Shown here: positions 33,970 to 43,204 of the stretch, piece after piece
How positions within the stretch are numbered: the stretch's first letter is position 1
How the letters are laid out: each line of letters starts with the position of its first letter
NCBI RefSeq assembly: GCF_001684975.1
Contig: NZ_MAYH01000002.1
Span: 1-64,000 of the forward strand
Length of the DNA: 64,000 bases
Reading direction: 5' to 3'
From: Chryseobacterium artocarpi
GTDB lineage: Bacteria; Bacteroidota; Bacteroidia; Flavobacteriales; Weeksellaceae
Program-made: the position numbers and the translations under genes
Notes under the pieces: generated by a model
Told to the model about the DNA's origin: nothing
The model's input: the letters and a program-made list of their open reading frames with translations, nothing else
Database searches by the model: none

Positions 33970-35157
33970 TTATCTATTAATCAAAATATTATCTTCCGTT
34001 AATACAATCTCTTTCTCCTCTCCGATAGCAAACATATAGTCTTCTAAAACTTTTTCCGTTGTTCCTCTAAGACCTCTTGCACCTAATCCTTTTTCAATAG
34101 TTTCTTCTACTATTTTTTCGATTGCACCGTCTGTAATTACCAAATTCGTGCCATCCATCTTGAATAACTCCACAAATTGGTTCACGATTGAATTTTTAGG
34201 TTCTTTCATGATTCTCACCAACGTTTCTTTTGTTAATTTATCAAGATAAGTGATGATTGGAAACCTTCCTAAAAGTTCAGGAATTAATCCGAAAGAACGA
34301 AGATCAATTGCATTAATATTTGTTAATACATATTCATCCTCATCTGTTTTATTGATTTTCTCAGAGCTGAAACCAATAGCCTGCTTGTTCATTCTTCTCT
34401 CGATAATCTCCTTGATTCCGTCAAAAGCACCTCCGGCAATGAAAAGAATATTTTGAGTATTTACCTGAATGTATTTCTGATCCGGATGTTTTCTTCCTCC
34501 TTGTGGCGGAACGTTCACAATACTTCCTTCTAATAGCTTCAATAATCCCTGTTGTACCCCTTCTCCGGAAACGTCTCTCGTAATACTCGGGTTATCTGAT
34601 TTTCTGGCAATTTTATCGATTTCATCAATAAAAACAATTCCTTTTTCTGCTTTCTCTACATCGTAATCTGCCACCATCAACAACCTTGAAAGAATACTTT
34701 CAACATCCTCTCCTACGTATCCTGCTTCTGTTAAAATGGTTGCATCCACAATACAGAAAGGAACATTAAGCTCTCTGGCAATGGTTTTAGCAAGAAGGGT
34801 TTTTCCGGTACCGGTTTCCCCTATCATAATAATATTGGATTTCTCAAGCTCTACTTCTCTGTTTTCGTCCTGAGCATGAAGCAATCTTTTATAATGGTTG
34901 TATACAGCTATCGAAAGCTGTTTTTTCGCCTGATCCTGTCCTATGACATACTGATCAAGAAATTCTTTGATCTCTTTCGGTTTTTTAAGGTCTTCCATAT
35001 TGTCTGCAGGTGAATATCCTGATTTGGAAGCACTATCTTTAACGATAGTGTGTGCCTGTTCTATACAATTTTCACAAATAAAACCGTTCTGCCCTGAAAT
35101 CAGCATCTGTACTTCATTTCTTTTTCTACCGCAGAAAGAACACTGGTTTGAATTCAT
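33970..35157 (-). CDS. clpX: ATP-dependent Clp protease ATP-binding subunit ClpX
   Basis: This AAA+ unfoldase feeds tagged proteins to ClpP. The 395-residue protein has the N-terminal zinc finger (C6, C9, C28, C31), Walker A in IMIGETGTGKTLLAKTIA, Walker B in GIVFIDEIDKI, the pore loop region GYVGEDVE, sensor motifs, and an arginine finger region (LIPELLGRFP). The length is at the short end of the family. It is separated from the HIT gene by a terminator and has no clpP next to it in this window. Confidence 0.95.
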   Translation of the reverse strand: MNSNQCSFCGRKRNEVQMLISGQNGFICENCIEQAHTIVKDSASKSGYSPADNMEDLKKPKEIKEFLDQYVIGQDQAKKQLSIAVYNHYKRLLHAQDENREVELEKSNIIMIGETGTGKTLLAKTIARELNVPFCIVDATILTEAGYVGEDVESILSRLLMVADYDVEKAEKGIVFIDEIDKIARKSDNPSITRDVSGEGVQQGLLKLLEGSIVNVPPQGGRKHPDQKYIQVNTQNILFIAGGAFDGIKEIIERRMNKQAIGFSSEKINKTDEDEYVLTNINAIDLRSFGLIPELLGRFPIITYLDKLTKETLVRIMKEPKNSIVNQFVELFKMDGTNLVITDGAIEKIVEETIEKGLGARGLRGTTEKVLEDYMFAIGEEKEIVLTEDNILINR

Positions 35158-35184
35158 ATGATATAATATATATGTATATGTTAA

Positions 35185-35220
35185 AGAAAATCGTAAAAAA
35201 TTTCTTTTTTACGATTTTCT
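35185..35220 (-). terminator. Terminator after the HIT gene
   Basis: AGAAAATCGTAAAAAA and TTTTTTACGATTTTCT form a 16-bp stem with a 4-base loop (35185-35220). It lies between the HIT gene and clpX and should end the HIT transcript in the leftward direction. Confidence 0.75.
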
Positions 35221-35225
35221 GTTTG

Positions 35226-35615
35226 TTAAGAATTGATAATTGAGGTTTGAATCTCTGTATATTCTTCGTTCGTTAATTTTAATCTTTCATTTCTGAAGTT
35301 CATATCCTCCATCTTATTTAAAGGAATCAGATGGATGTGGGCATGAGGAACTTCAAGTCCTACAACCGCTACTCCTACTCTTACACATGGAATTGCAGTT
35401 TTGATCTTCTTGGCTACCTCTTGGGCAAATCCCCAAAGGTTTTTGTATTCTTCACTTTCAAGATCAAAAATCAAATCCACTTCTTTTTTAGGAACTACCA
35501 GAGTATGTCCTTTCACCAAAGGCATTGCATCTAAGAAAGCAATAAAGTTTTCATTTTCAGCAATTTTATACGAGGGAATTTCACCGTTGATGATTTTTGT
35601 GAATATAGTGCTCAT
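35226..35615 (-). CDS. HIT family nucleotide-binding protein
   Basis: This is a 129-residue histidine-triad protein, an AMP-lysine hydrolase-type or related nucleotide phosphoramidase. It shows the N-terminal FTKIINGEIPSYKIAEN typical of the Hint branch, a VKGHTLVVPKKEVD segment, and the catalytic triad motif HAHIHLIPL near residue 100. The substrates in bacteria are generally not known. It lies downstream of greA on the same strand with about 58 bases between them that include short repeat-like AT-rich sequence. Confidence 0.92.
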   Translation of the reverse strand: MSTIFTKIINGEIPSYKIAENENFIAFLDAMPLVKGHTLVVPKKEVDLIFDLESEEYKNLWGFAQEVAKKIKTAIPCVRVGVAVVGLEVPHAHIHLIPLNKMEDMNFRNERLKLTNEEYTEIQTSIINS

Positions 35616-35673
35616 TGTATTAGAAGTTAGTCGTTAAATATTAGACGTTTAGAAATAGAAAGGGAGTATCAGA

Positions 35674-36144
35674 CTATAAAGAAATGTCTAATACTTCAAA
35701 AGAAAGTTTGTTTCCGTTTGGTAAAGTAATTTCGGCAGTTTCACCTTTAGCTTTACCTAATAATCCTTTAGCGATAGGTGTATTTACAGAAATTCTTCCT
35801 GTTTTAAGATCACTTTCGTTATCCGGTACCAATGTAAATACCTGCTCTTGCTTAGTCGCATTATTCTTAAGTTTCACCGTTGTAAGGATAGAAACTTTTG
35901 AAGTATCTAATTGGCTTTCGTCTATAATTTTAGAAGTTGAGATAACATCTTTCAGCTTAGAAATTCTCATTTCAAGCATCCCCTGAGCCTCTTTAGCCGC
36001 ATCATATTCTGCATTTTCAGACAAATCTCCTTTGTCTCTTGCTTCTGCGATCTGCTGAGTAATTTTTGGTCTCTCTACAGTTTCCAACTGTTCCAGCTCA
36101 GCTTTCATTTTCTCTAGGCCCTCCTTTGTAACATAGCTTGCCAT
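35674..36144 (-). CDS. greA: Transcription elongation factor GreA
   Basis: GreA rescues backtracked RNA polymerase by stimulating cleavage of the 3' end of the RNA. The protein starts at the ATG at 36144 (MASYVTKEGLEKM, 156-157 residues; the three extra codons upstream are unlikely). The N-terminal coiled coil contains the GDLSENAEYDAA motif with the acidic tip residues, and the C-terminal FKBP-like domain ends with LPNGNKLSFEVLDI. It is co-directional with the HIT gene. Confidence 0.95.
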   Translation of the reverse strand: MASYVTKEGLEKMKAELEQLETVERPKITQQIAEARDKGDLSENAEYDAAKEAQGMLEMRISKLKDVISTSKIIDESQLDTSKVSILTTVKLKNNATKQEQVFTLVPDNESDLKTGRISVNTPIAKGLLGKAKGETAEITLPNGNKLSFEVLDISL

Positions 36145-36253
36145 AATTTTCAAAATTTAGTTTTAGTATAAAAAAATAATCCGACATTTGCCGGACAATG
36201 TTTTCGTGTTGTAATCGTTTAATTTTTACAAATATATAAAAATTTAAATTGAA

Positions 36254-36697
36254 ATGAAAAAAACTTTTTCGATATTATCTATTTTCATTTTATTGGTTTT
36301 CAGTACATTATCTACAAACTCATGCGGAAGCAGAGAAGATACTGTAAGTTGCTTTCCAAGTGTTCCTATTAATGTTACACTACTCCCCAATAATTATAAT
36401 GACCTTGCAACAAAGCAATGGACTTATGTAAATATGGACGGAGCTGGAACACGAGGACTTATTGTAGTAAAGGTCGGAGTTAATGCCTATAGAGCATACG
36501 ACCGTAATGCGCCACATATTTGTCCCGATTCAAATACAACCTTAAAAGTTGATTTTCCCATAGTTACTTGTCCAAAAGACAATGCAAAATGGAATATATT
36601 AAGCGGCGAACCTCTTGAAATCTCACCCTTACCACTCAAAAGTTATTTTTGTCAGGTAGATTCTGCTACAAATTCAATTACAATTTACAATTATTAA
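36254..36697 (+). CDS. Lipoprotein with degenerate Rieske-like domain
   Basis: This 147-residue protein has a lipoprotein signal (LSTNSCGSRED, lipobox Cys at about residue 24). The rest has a Rieske-type beta layout (VKVGVNAYRAYDRNAPHICPD, then FPIVTCPKDNAKWNI). The iron-sulfur ligand pattern CxH...CxxH is not present: it has cysteines in the two places but lacks the paired histidines. So it is probably a structural relative rather than a redox protein. It sits 6 bases upstream of dtd. The function is unknown. Confidence 0.7.
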   Translation: MKKTFSILSIFILLVFSTLSTNSCGSREDTVSCFPSVPINVTLLPNNYNDLATKQWTYVNMDGAGTRGLIVVKVGVNAYRAYDRNAPHICPDSNTTLKVDFPIVTCPKDNAKWNILSGEPLEISPLPLKSYFCQVDSATNSITIYNY

Positions 36698-36702
36698 TCA
36701 CA

Positions 36703-37152
36703 ATGAAAATCGTTATACAGAGAGTCTCTGAAGCCAGTGTAAAAGTAGACGGAAAAATCGTAGGTGAAATAGGTAAAGGGTTAATGCTGCTGGTAGGTAT
36801 TGATGAAAATGATGAAAAAACAGATGCGGATTGGCTGGTACAAAAAGTCTTAAATCTCAGGATTTTTGGAGATGAAGATGACAAACTGAATCTTTCTGTT
36901 AAAGATATTTCAGGAGAAATCCTTTGCATCAGTCAGTTTACCCTGATTGCTGACTATAAAAAAGGAAACCGTCCTTCTTTCATCAAAGCAGCAAAACCGG
37001 ATAAAGCTGTTCCGTTGTTTGATTATTTCAAGGAAGAAATTGCTAAATCCGGTTTAAAAACCGAAAGCGGAATTTTCGGAGCAGATATGAAAGTTTCATT
37101 AATCAATGACGGTCCTGTAACTATCGTTATGGATTCTATTACCAAAAGTTGA
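36703..37152 (+). CDS. dtd: D-aminoacyl-tRNA deacylase
   Basis: Dtd removes D-amino acids (and glycine from tRNA-Ala) from mischarged tRNA. The start is the ATG at 36703 (MKIVIQRVSEASV); an upstream frame extension overlaps the previous gene and is rejected. The 149-residue protein has the two invariant active-site motifs, SQFTL in the middle and NDGPVTIVMDS near the C-terminus. It is 10 bases before the next gene, so it is probably part of a three-gene transcript. Confidence 0.95.
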   Translation: MKIVIQRVSEASVKVDGKIVGEIGKGLMLLVGIDENDEKTDADWLVQKVLNLRIFGDEDDKLNLSVKDISGEILCISQFTLIADYKKGNRPSFIKAAKPDKAVPLFDYFKEEIAKSGLKTESGIFGADMKVSLINDGPVTIVMDSITKS

Positions 37153-37162
37153 TTAGAAATAC

Positions 37163-37756
37163 ATGACTAATAAAAAAATAGCCATCGCATATCTTATTAT
37201 CTCACTTATTTTATTGTGTGAGATTATAATGAGTGTTAATAATTACAGCTTTTCCGGATATTACCCTGATAAAATTATCGGCTGGTTGTGGCTGGCAATG
37301 ACTGTTTTTGTCATTATAAAACTCTGGAAAAAGAAAATTATTAAGGTCTACTTTACTTTGATCATTTCAGGAATTATTTTGAGTATTCTACCCATGATGA
37401 TTCCGTTTTTCGGGTTGGTACATTATTTTTCAACCATTGGAAGTTATCAGCGAATTCAACTTGATGATACCTATAGAATTGACAGAAATCGCCCCGGAGC
37501 ATTATACAAACCACAAATAACAATCTACAGGCATGAAGGAATTTTTGAAAAGCAAATTTCAAGAACATCTTATGATAAAGTAGCTGAGAATGTTTTAGAA
37601 CTTACTTATGAAAGCCCAATAATTGGAAGTGACCAACCTATTCAGAGTGCAAAAATAGTAAATGTGACCAAAGACAGCATCGGTATTGAATACCAGATCA
37701 TGAATAAAAAGAAAATTTATTATCATAAAACAAAAGAAAATTGGTTTGAAGATTAA
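37163..37756 (+). CDS. Membrane protein of unknown function
   Basis: This is a 197-residue protein with three hydrophobic helices (about 5-24, 38-55 and 62-88) followed by a soluble C-terminal part. No family is recognised. It follows dtd by 10 bases and precedes a terminator. Confidence 0.65.
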   Translation: MTNKKIAIAYLIISLILLCEIIMSVNNYSFSGYYPDKIIGWLWLAMTVFVIIKLWKKKIIKVYFTLIISGIILSILPMMIPFFGLVHYFSTIGSYQRIQLDDTYRIDRNRPGALYKPQITIYRHEGIFEKQISRTSYDKVAENVLELTYESPIIGSDQPIQSAKIVNVTKDSIGIEYQIMNKKKIYYHKTKENWFED

Positions 37757-37770
37757 ATCTAAATTCTACA

Positions 37771-37801
37771 AAACCTTTCAAAACTATTGAAAGGTTTTTT
37801 T
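37771..37801 (+). terminator. Terminator of the dtd transcript
   Basis: AAACCTTTCA and TGAAAGGTTT form a 10-bp stem around a 7-base loop, followed by a T-run. It follows the 197-residue membrane protein. Confidence 0.85.
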
Positions 37802-37940
37802 ATGAAATTACGGTAAATACTTTAAACATCAACGAAACACAATTATTAAAAAATAAATTCACAAAAACGTGATTTGTTTTTATTTTATTATTAATTTTGA
37901 TATAACACAAAATTATTCACAACCATTTAATAAAAATAAT

Positions 37941-39584
37941 ATGAAAACAAAATTTAGAATTCTAACACTTTTTGTGTTCTGTTTCTTCTTTTCTTTTGGA
38001 CAATCACGTGCAGATCAAAACTCAATCATCTATGTGTGCTTTTCAAAAGGTATTACCTCAGAAAAAGCAGCTTTCAACAAAAATGCTGAGCTGGAAAAGT
38101 TCTCCCGAGAAAATGAAATTACATTTACTTATGATCTGGAATTCAGTGATGAAAAAATTAATGAAATGACAGCCAGCAGCAGGATGAACGGAAATTCTGG
38201 GGAGTCTGTTCAAAAACTGAAAAGAATATTTAAGGCAAATATTCCTTTCCATAGCACAGATGCTTCTCAAAAGCTGATTCAAACTCTTGAAAGATTTCCT
38301 GAGGTAGAATATGTATCTGTGATGAGTGGAACGCCAGTTGAACCTCCTTTGGTTAATATGTTCGTTGCTACTCCTGATCTGGAAAGTGTTCAGACTTATC
38401 TGAATGACAATCCGGGAATCAATGCAAAATATGCATGGTCCAGAGGAATTACCGGGCAAAATATCAGAATCCGCGATGTGGAATATGGTTTTTATAAAAC
38501 CCATGAAATGTTATCCAATCAAAACTCTATACAACTGGAACCCGGATATTCTCCTAATTCCGGATTAGCTAATAACAATTATCGTGATCACGGAACTGCT
38601 GTGGTAAGTATTCTAGGTTCTGTAAAAGATAATATCGGGCTTACAGGTGCCGTTTACAATGCCTCAGAGATAAAAGGCTATATGGAATGGACTACAGTTG
38701 GCTACAACAGAGCTTCAGCAGTGAGCAGATCCATCAATGCTTCTCAGGCTGGAGATGTCATTCTTTATGAAATGCAGACTGGTGGGAAAAACGGAGAATA
38801 TTGTCCTGCGGAATATGACAGTGTGATCTGGGACCTTACAAAAGCGGCTACAGATTCGGGAATCATTATCGTTGCTGCGGCAGGAAATGGAAATCAGGAC
38901 CTTGATGATCCTTTCTATGCTACTTACAGAGCAAGAGGAAACAGCGGGGCTATTATTGTAGGAGCCGGAACTCCTAATACTACCCATTCAAAGCAAAGTT
39001 TCAGTACCTACGGAAGCAGAGTTGATGTACAGGGATGGGGAAGTAGCGTTCTTGCCGCAGGATATGGATCGTATGCTAAGTATGATAACGATAATAACAG
39101 AACTTACAATTATTTCAGTGGTACAAGCTCTGCAACACCTACAGTAGCTTCAGCTGCGGTATTGATCCAATCTTTTTATAAGCAGACCACAGGACAATAC
39201 TTAAGCCCATCAGCTATGAGAAGTCTTTTAGTTTCTACAGGAATTCCTCAGGGTGGTACGGATACGAATAAGAAAATAGGACCTCTTCCAAATGTAAAAA
39301 ATGCAATATTACAACTGGAAAGTAAATCCAAAACTGCTGTTACCGCTTTACCTCAACTGGAAGTTAAAATTTATCCAAATCCATCCAGCAGTTTTATAGC
39401 GATTCAAAGTAAAGAGAATAAAAAACTGGACATTGAAATCGTTAATATGCAAGGAAGATCGGTGATCAAAAGCACAGTTTCTTCGGATGAAAAAATTAAT
39501 ATTTCCCAGCTTCCGACAGGACAATATATGATTAACATTAATGAAGGACAAAGAAGAGTTGTTGAGAAATTCACCAAACTATAA
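37941..39584 (+). CDS. Secreted subtilase (S8 family) with T9SS sorting domain
   Basis: This is a serine protease of 547 residues from the ATG at 37941, which gives a clean signal peptide (KFRILTLFVFCFFFSFG); the frame extends 24 codons upstream without one. The catalytic triad is complete: Asp near residue 179 (RIRDVEYGFY), His near 217 (YRDHGTAVVS), Ser near 397 (FSGTSSATP), with the oxyanion Asn near 316 (AAAGNGNQD). The last 75 residues are a T9SS type A sorting domain (KIYPNPSSSFIAIQ). It would be secreted by the SprA pathway and act as an extracellular protease. Confidence 0.92.
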   Translation: MKTKFRILTLFVFCFFFSFGQSRADQNSIIYVCFSKGITSEKAAFNKNAELEKFSRENEITFTYDLEFSDEKINEMTASSRMNGNSGESVQKLKRIFKANIPFHSTDASQKLIQTLERFPEVEYVSVMSGTPVEPPLVNMFVATPDLESVQTYLNDNPGINAKYAWSRGITGQNIRIRDVEYGFYKTHEMLSNQNSIQLEPGYSPNSGLANNNYRDHGTAVVSILGSVKDNIGLTGAVYNASEIKGYMEWTTVGYNRASAVSRSINASQAGDVILYEMQTGGKNGEYCPAEYDSVIWDLTKAATDSGIIIVAAAGNGNQDLDDPFYATYRARGNSGAIIVGAGTPNTTHSKQSFSTYGSRVDVQGWGSSVLAAGYGSYAKYDNDNNRTYNYFSGTSSATPTVASAAVLIQSFYKQTTGQYLSPSAMRSLLVSTGIPQGGTDTNKKIGPLPNVKNAILQLESKSKTAVTALPQLEVKIYPNPSSSFIAIQSKENKKLDIEIVNMQGRSVIKSTVSSDEKINISQLPTGQYMININEGQRRVVEKFTKL

Positions 39585-39593
39585 TATATACAA

Positions 39594-39625
39594 AAAACAC
39601 CTTTCAGCGAGCTGGAAGGTGTTTT
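39594..39625. terminator. Bidirectional terminator after the subtilase
   Basis: AAAACACCTTTCAG and CTGGAAGGTGTTTT form a stem with one mismatch around a short loop. It lies between the subtilase and the convergent lipoprotein gene at 39648, and could serve both. Confidence 0.75.
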
Positions 39626-39647
39626 CTCTTCATAAACTATTATAAAA

Positions 39648-40160
39648 TTATTTCGCAGGAATGCTGCTGAAATTAAGGGCTACTTTAATGTTCATATCTG
39701 AACTCGTCTGATTTTTCAGTTCATAAACTGTTCTTACCGTTAAACCTGAACTTTTTACAATTTCATCCAGAAATCCTGTATCATTCAGATCAAGATTAAG
39801 GCTTGAAGAATTGTTTGACATATTGGAACGTGATGCAATCAGTCTTTCTCCGGTTCCATTAGAAGAAACATATATTTTCACGGATTTAAATGCACTTAAG
39901 TTTCCTCCTGAAGGACTTGCCACGGAAATTTTAGCTTCAGAAATCCTTACATCTTTAATCTTTGCGTTGTTGTTACCTCCAAACCATGTCTGTACATTGG
40001 TTGCCGTTGCCGTAGAAGAAACTTCCTTATCAGCAGGTACACCCGTAGAAACTAAAACATTCGTTGTGTATGGGAACGTATTCTGAACCAGCGACTGTAC
40101 GGTTCCGCAACTTACAAGTGCGGCTGAGGCAACCATTGCTGTTAGAACTATATTTTTCAT
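39648..40160 (-). CDS. Lipoprotein of unknown function
   Basis: This is a 170-residue protein with a lipoprotein signal (VASAALVSCGT, lipobox Cys at about residue 19). The mature part is rich in Ser, Thr, Asn and Val and predicted beta-sheet, and is likely periplasmic or surface-anchored. I do not recognise the family. It converges on the subtilase through the shared terminator. Confidence 0.7.
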   Translation of the reverse strand: MKNIVLTAMVASAALVSCGTVQSLVQNTFPYTTNVLVSTGVPADKEVSSTATATNVQTWFGGNNNAKIKDVRISEAKISVASPSGGNLSAFKSVKIYVSSNGTGERLIASRSNMSNNSSSLNLDLNDTGFLDEIVKSSGLTVRTVYELKNQTSSDMNIKVALNFSSIPAK

Positions 40161-40217
40161 AATATTTAATTTAAATTTTGGATATAGTTTGCAGAAATTG
40201 TACCAAAATTGATTGAT

Positions 40218-40757
40218 CTATTCTACACTTACGGTAAAATGCCCTTTGGTGTTTCCAGAAGCCATATTACTTTTTCCAATAATAAGCCAGACCTCTCCTT
40301 TTTCTTTCACATCATAAGTAATATCTCTCCCGAAAGGACCATCATAATCTCCATTAGGAAGCTTGATCTGATTAAACCTGATATTAAAATCTTTCTCTTT
40401 TGTAGCAATCGTTGCTTTGATTTTTGATTGTTCAAAATTGGTCAGTTTTAAAACCAATTCCTGATCATCTTTTGTAAACTCCTCGCCCAAAGTAAACGGA
40501 AGCTGTGAAGCATCTGCTGTTCTTACGATCTGACCTTCTTTTTCGTTTCTCATTACCCCTTTACGTAAAACTTCTTTGGTAGCGGGAGCATTGTTAATGA
40601 TTGAGTCTCTTTTTTTCAATGCTATAGAATCTCTTTTATAAACTGAATCCGGCATTTCTGTTGCTGCAACAGAGTCTTTTCCCGGTGTTTCAGTGACTGC
40701 AGGTTCTTTCTTACAGGAAATGATAATCAATGGAATTAACAATAAGCTTTTTTTCAT
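40218..40757 (-). CDS. Lipoprotein of unknown function
   Basis: Using the ATG at 40757, the protein has 179 residues with a lipoprotein signal (LLLIPLIIISCKKEP, lipobox Cys at about 15). A long Lys/Asp/Ser-rich linker (residues 20-60) is followed by a compact beta-rich domain (YDGPFGRDITYDVKEKGEVWLIIGKSNMASG). The upstream frame extension to 40808 has no signal. The family is not recognised. It lies about 58 bases from the next lipoprotein gene on the same strand. Confidence 0.7.
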   Translation of the reverse strand: MKKSLLLIPLIIISCKKEPAVTETPGKDSVAATEMPDSVYKRDSIALKKRDSIINNAPATKEVLRKGVMRNEKEGQIVRTADASQLPFTLGEEFTKDDQELVLKLTNFEQSKIKATIATKEKDFNIRFNQIKLPNGDYDGPFGRDITYDVKEKGEVWLIIGKSNMASGNTKGHFTVSVE

Positions 40758-40914
40758 AATAACTAAATTTAAGGGTGTGAGCAAGGCGGAAGCTTTTAGA
40801 TGTTCCAATCTTTCTCTTTATTCACTCCTGGTTAATTGGTTCTTTTTAAATGCTAAAATTGTTCCAATTCACAATTAATGATCCGGTTTTCAGTCTTATC
40901 TTTTGTTTTATTTA

Positions 40915-42285
40915 TTATTTAACAGTTTGATAATAAATGATTTTAGAAAGGAAATTTTTGGACTTTTCATTTTTGAGCTTGTTCATCAGATCATTTTTGA
41001 GTTTCTGATTATTCTTCTCTTTGGCATATTCCATAAGACATTTTTCACTGAAATTAATAGCCGTAAAATGATAATTAACAGCGAAATCTTTACGTTTCAT
41101 ATTTTGTGAAGTTATAAAACCGCCCCAATTAATATAACTGCAAACTAAGATTGTTGCATAAAAATACCAAACCATAGTATTGAATAGGAATGCGTTTCTT
41201 TTTCTTTTTTGAATTTTAATAAATGTCAGAGTAAGCCCGATTAAAGATAAAAGCAGGAAAGCAAAAACACCGAGTCTTTTGTAAGTAAAACCGTAATTGA
41301 TGATATACTCATAGTTTTTTACTGCAGCAGATATGATCAGTACAGCATTCAGAAAAATCCAGATTTTAGCTAATACTTTCAATAATTTTGCCTTAGGGTC
41401 GAAATTGAACCCAGATTTAAAATAAAACATAATCACCAAAATTGCCATAATGATAGACATGATCACGGCGTTTACTCTTTCATGGGTTTCTTCGGAAAGC
41501 TGCACGGGGGTTTTGGAAACTTCATAGAACTGTTCATAATTGTAGGTAATAATGAAAAAGACCAGTAAAATATTTAAACAAAAGAAAGATACCACTCCGC
41601 TTATTCTTTCGGAGTCCAGATCAAGGAATGAGTAAGTAGACTTTGGCGTTTGGGCATCTTTATTGAAATCATTATCCAAAACGTGATTGGTTTTGTAGAT
41701 CAATTTTTCAACGGCATAATTCCAGTAGTTAAAGGCAATAAAAAATCCTAAAACGGTAAGACAGAATAGCTGCCAAAGATTTATATCCAATTCATAATCT
41801 GTAAAAAGGGACGCAAAATGATCACTTCCTGCTGCATAAATACCGAAAAAAACGGATAAAAGCACCAACGGAATCAATACAAATGCCATGATCTTCTGCC
41901 ATAATCCAGAGACATTTCTTTGAGGCATCCATTTGTCAAAATCAAAGAATCGACAAAAGGAGGTAAGGCAATTAACCACAAAAACAGGGATAAGGAAAAG
42001 AATCTTCATCTTTCTGTTTTTTGCTTTATATGAAAGTAAAAGCAGTGAACTTATAACGGCAAGAAAAGATGGAAAGTCTCCATACCAGGCAAAGGCAATA
42101 CTGGAAAGAATACTTGTAGCCGTAAGAATGTAGAATGTTCTCGTTTTGTTTCTTTCTATAGTTTTAAAAAAGGTTAGAAAAGCATACAGAATTCCTAGAA
42201 TCCCGAAGTTTAATCCAAGATCCTGGTCGTAAAACAGAATAACAAATGAGAGGGTTGTGAGTAATATATAATGATGTGTTTTCAT
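40915..42285 (-). CDS. Multi-pass membrane protein, DUF4153/DUF4173-like
   Basis: This 456-residue protein has about 12 hydrophobic helices and resembles the poorly characterised DUF4153/DUF4173 membrane proteins; I cannot decide between the two. It has a short cytoplasmic or periplasmic tail rich in Lys and Asn. No transport motif or catalytic residue stands out. It is followed by two unrelated lipoprotein genes and preceded by a Coq4-like gene with a 53-base gap. Confidence 0.6.
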   Translation of the reverse strand: MKTHHYILLTTLSFVILFYDQDLGLNFGILGILYAFLTFFKTIERNKTRTFYILTATSILSSIAFAWYGDFPSFLAVISSLLLLSYKAKNRKMKILFLIPVFVVNCLTSFCRFFDFDKWMPQRNVSGLWQKIMAFVLIPLVLLSVFFGIYAAGSDHFASLFTDYELDINLWQLFCLTVLGFFIAFNYWNYAVEKLIYKTNHVLDNDFNKDAQTPKSTYSFLDLDSERISGVVSFFCLNILLVFFIITYNYEQFYEVSKTPVQLSEETHERVNAVIMSIIMAILVIMFYFKSGFNFDPKAKLLKVLAKIWIFLNAVLIISAAVKNYEYIINYGFTYKRLGVFAFLLLSLIGLTLTFIKIQKRKRNAFLFNTMVWYFYATILVCSYINWGGFITSQNMKRKDFAVNYHFTAINFSEKCLMEYAKEKNNQKLKNDLMNKLKNEKSKNFLSKIIYYQTVK

Positions 42286-42338
42286 GATGTTTAGAAATTT
42301 TAAAGGTTAGACCTACGATAAAAGACAGATGATTTTTT

Positions 42339-42824
42339 TTAGTATAAAACAACTGTATCCTTCTGCTGGACAAAATTTTTCAGATGATCAAAATTCTGCC
42401 ATAACAACTCTTCGAAATCCCAATGATGAAAAGTTCTCATATTTTGTCCTTTCCTGTACGCTTTGATATAAATTTTCACATATTCCGGAAGAATAAATGT
42501 TCCTAAAACGATAGCAGCAAGAAGATGGGCATTGAGTTTTCCATTTCCTAGTAAGAGATATTGCATGGCGATTTCGTCCTCGAAGTTGGTTCCACAACCT
42601 GTAATCAGATGATGAACGTCGTGATTTTCCATTTTGGGAATCATGGAAAATCCATGTTTATGGTAGAATTCGCCAAGCTTTCGTCCTAATGAATCTTCCT
42701 GAAATTCCAACAGTTGCTTTTCATTGAACTGCCATTGTCTTTTTTTCTTTTTAAAATATTTTCTGTAGAGCTTTTGAGTTTTATCGTACACAAAAAGCAG
42801 AAACTGAACGCGTATTTTTTTCAT
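42339..42824 (-). CDS. Coq4 family protein
   Basis: This is a 161-residue member of the Coq4 family, named after a yeast protein needed in ubiquinone synthesis. The zinc/metal-binding HDxxH motif is present at H68-D69-V-H71-H72, with the acidic residues E82/E84 at the position expected for the distal ligand (HHLITGCGTNFEDEIAM). Bacteroidota use menaquinone rather than ubiquinone, so the role here must differ or be unknown. It precedes a small membrane protein gene by 12 bases. Confidence 0.75.
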   Translation of the reverse strand: MKKIRVQFLLFVYDKTQKLYRKYFKKKKRQWQFNEKQLLEFQEDSLGRKLGEFYHKHGFSMIPKMENHDVHHLITGCGTNFEDEIAMQYLLLGNGKLNAHLLAAIVLGTFILPEYVKIYIKAYRKGQNMRTFHHWDFEELLWQNFDHLKNFVQQKDTVVLY

Positions 42825-42835
42825 TGTGTATTATT

Positions 42836-43129
42836 TTAATTAAGGTTAAGTCCTATTAAAGCATAGATTATGGCTATTGGAATATTAATCATCAGTATAC
42901 CTATAGCTTTGAGACAAGCATCAGATCTTGACGGAATAAAAACAGCAGATAAAAGAAGAATAAGTATGATCAGCAGATTTAGAGCCGATCCAACAATTAG
43001 TAAAAACAATCCTCCTATAGCAAAATCTTCCTCCTTGGTGATTAGGTATCCAAACAGACACATATTTCCCAGTAAAAAGCAAAGTCCAAAAACCGACTTT
43101 CCTATATTAATAATATCCTGATCTTTCAT
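42836..43129 (-). CDS. Small membrane protein of unknown function
   Basis: This 97-residue protein has three hydrophobic helices (about 10-28, 35-62 and 75-94) and no recognised motif. It lies 12 bases upstream of the Coq4-like gene, so the two are likely co-transcribed. Confidence 0.6.
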   Translation of the reverse strand: MKDQDIINIGKSVFGLCFLLGNMCLFGYLITKEEDFAIGGLFLLIVGSALNLLIILILLLSAVFIPSRSDACLKAIGILMINIPIAIIYALIGLNLN

Positions 43130-43204
43130 AATTTTATAATAGTTTCAAATAAAACAAAACAAAGAACTTTGAATTACAAAGTGAATTTTCAAAAAAATAT
43201 AGGA

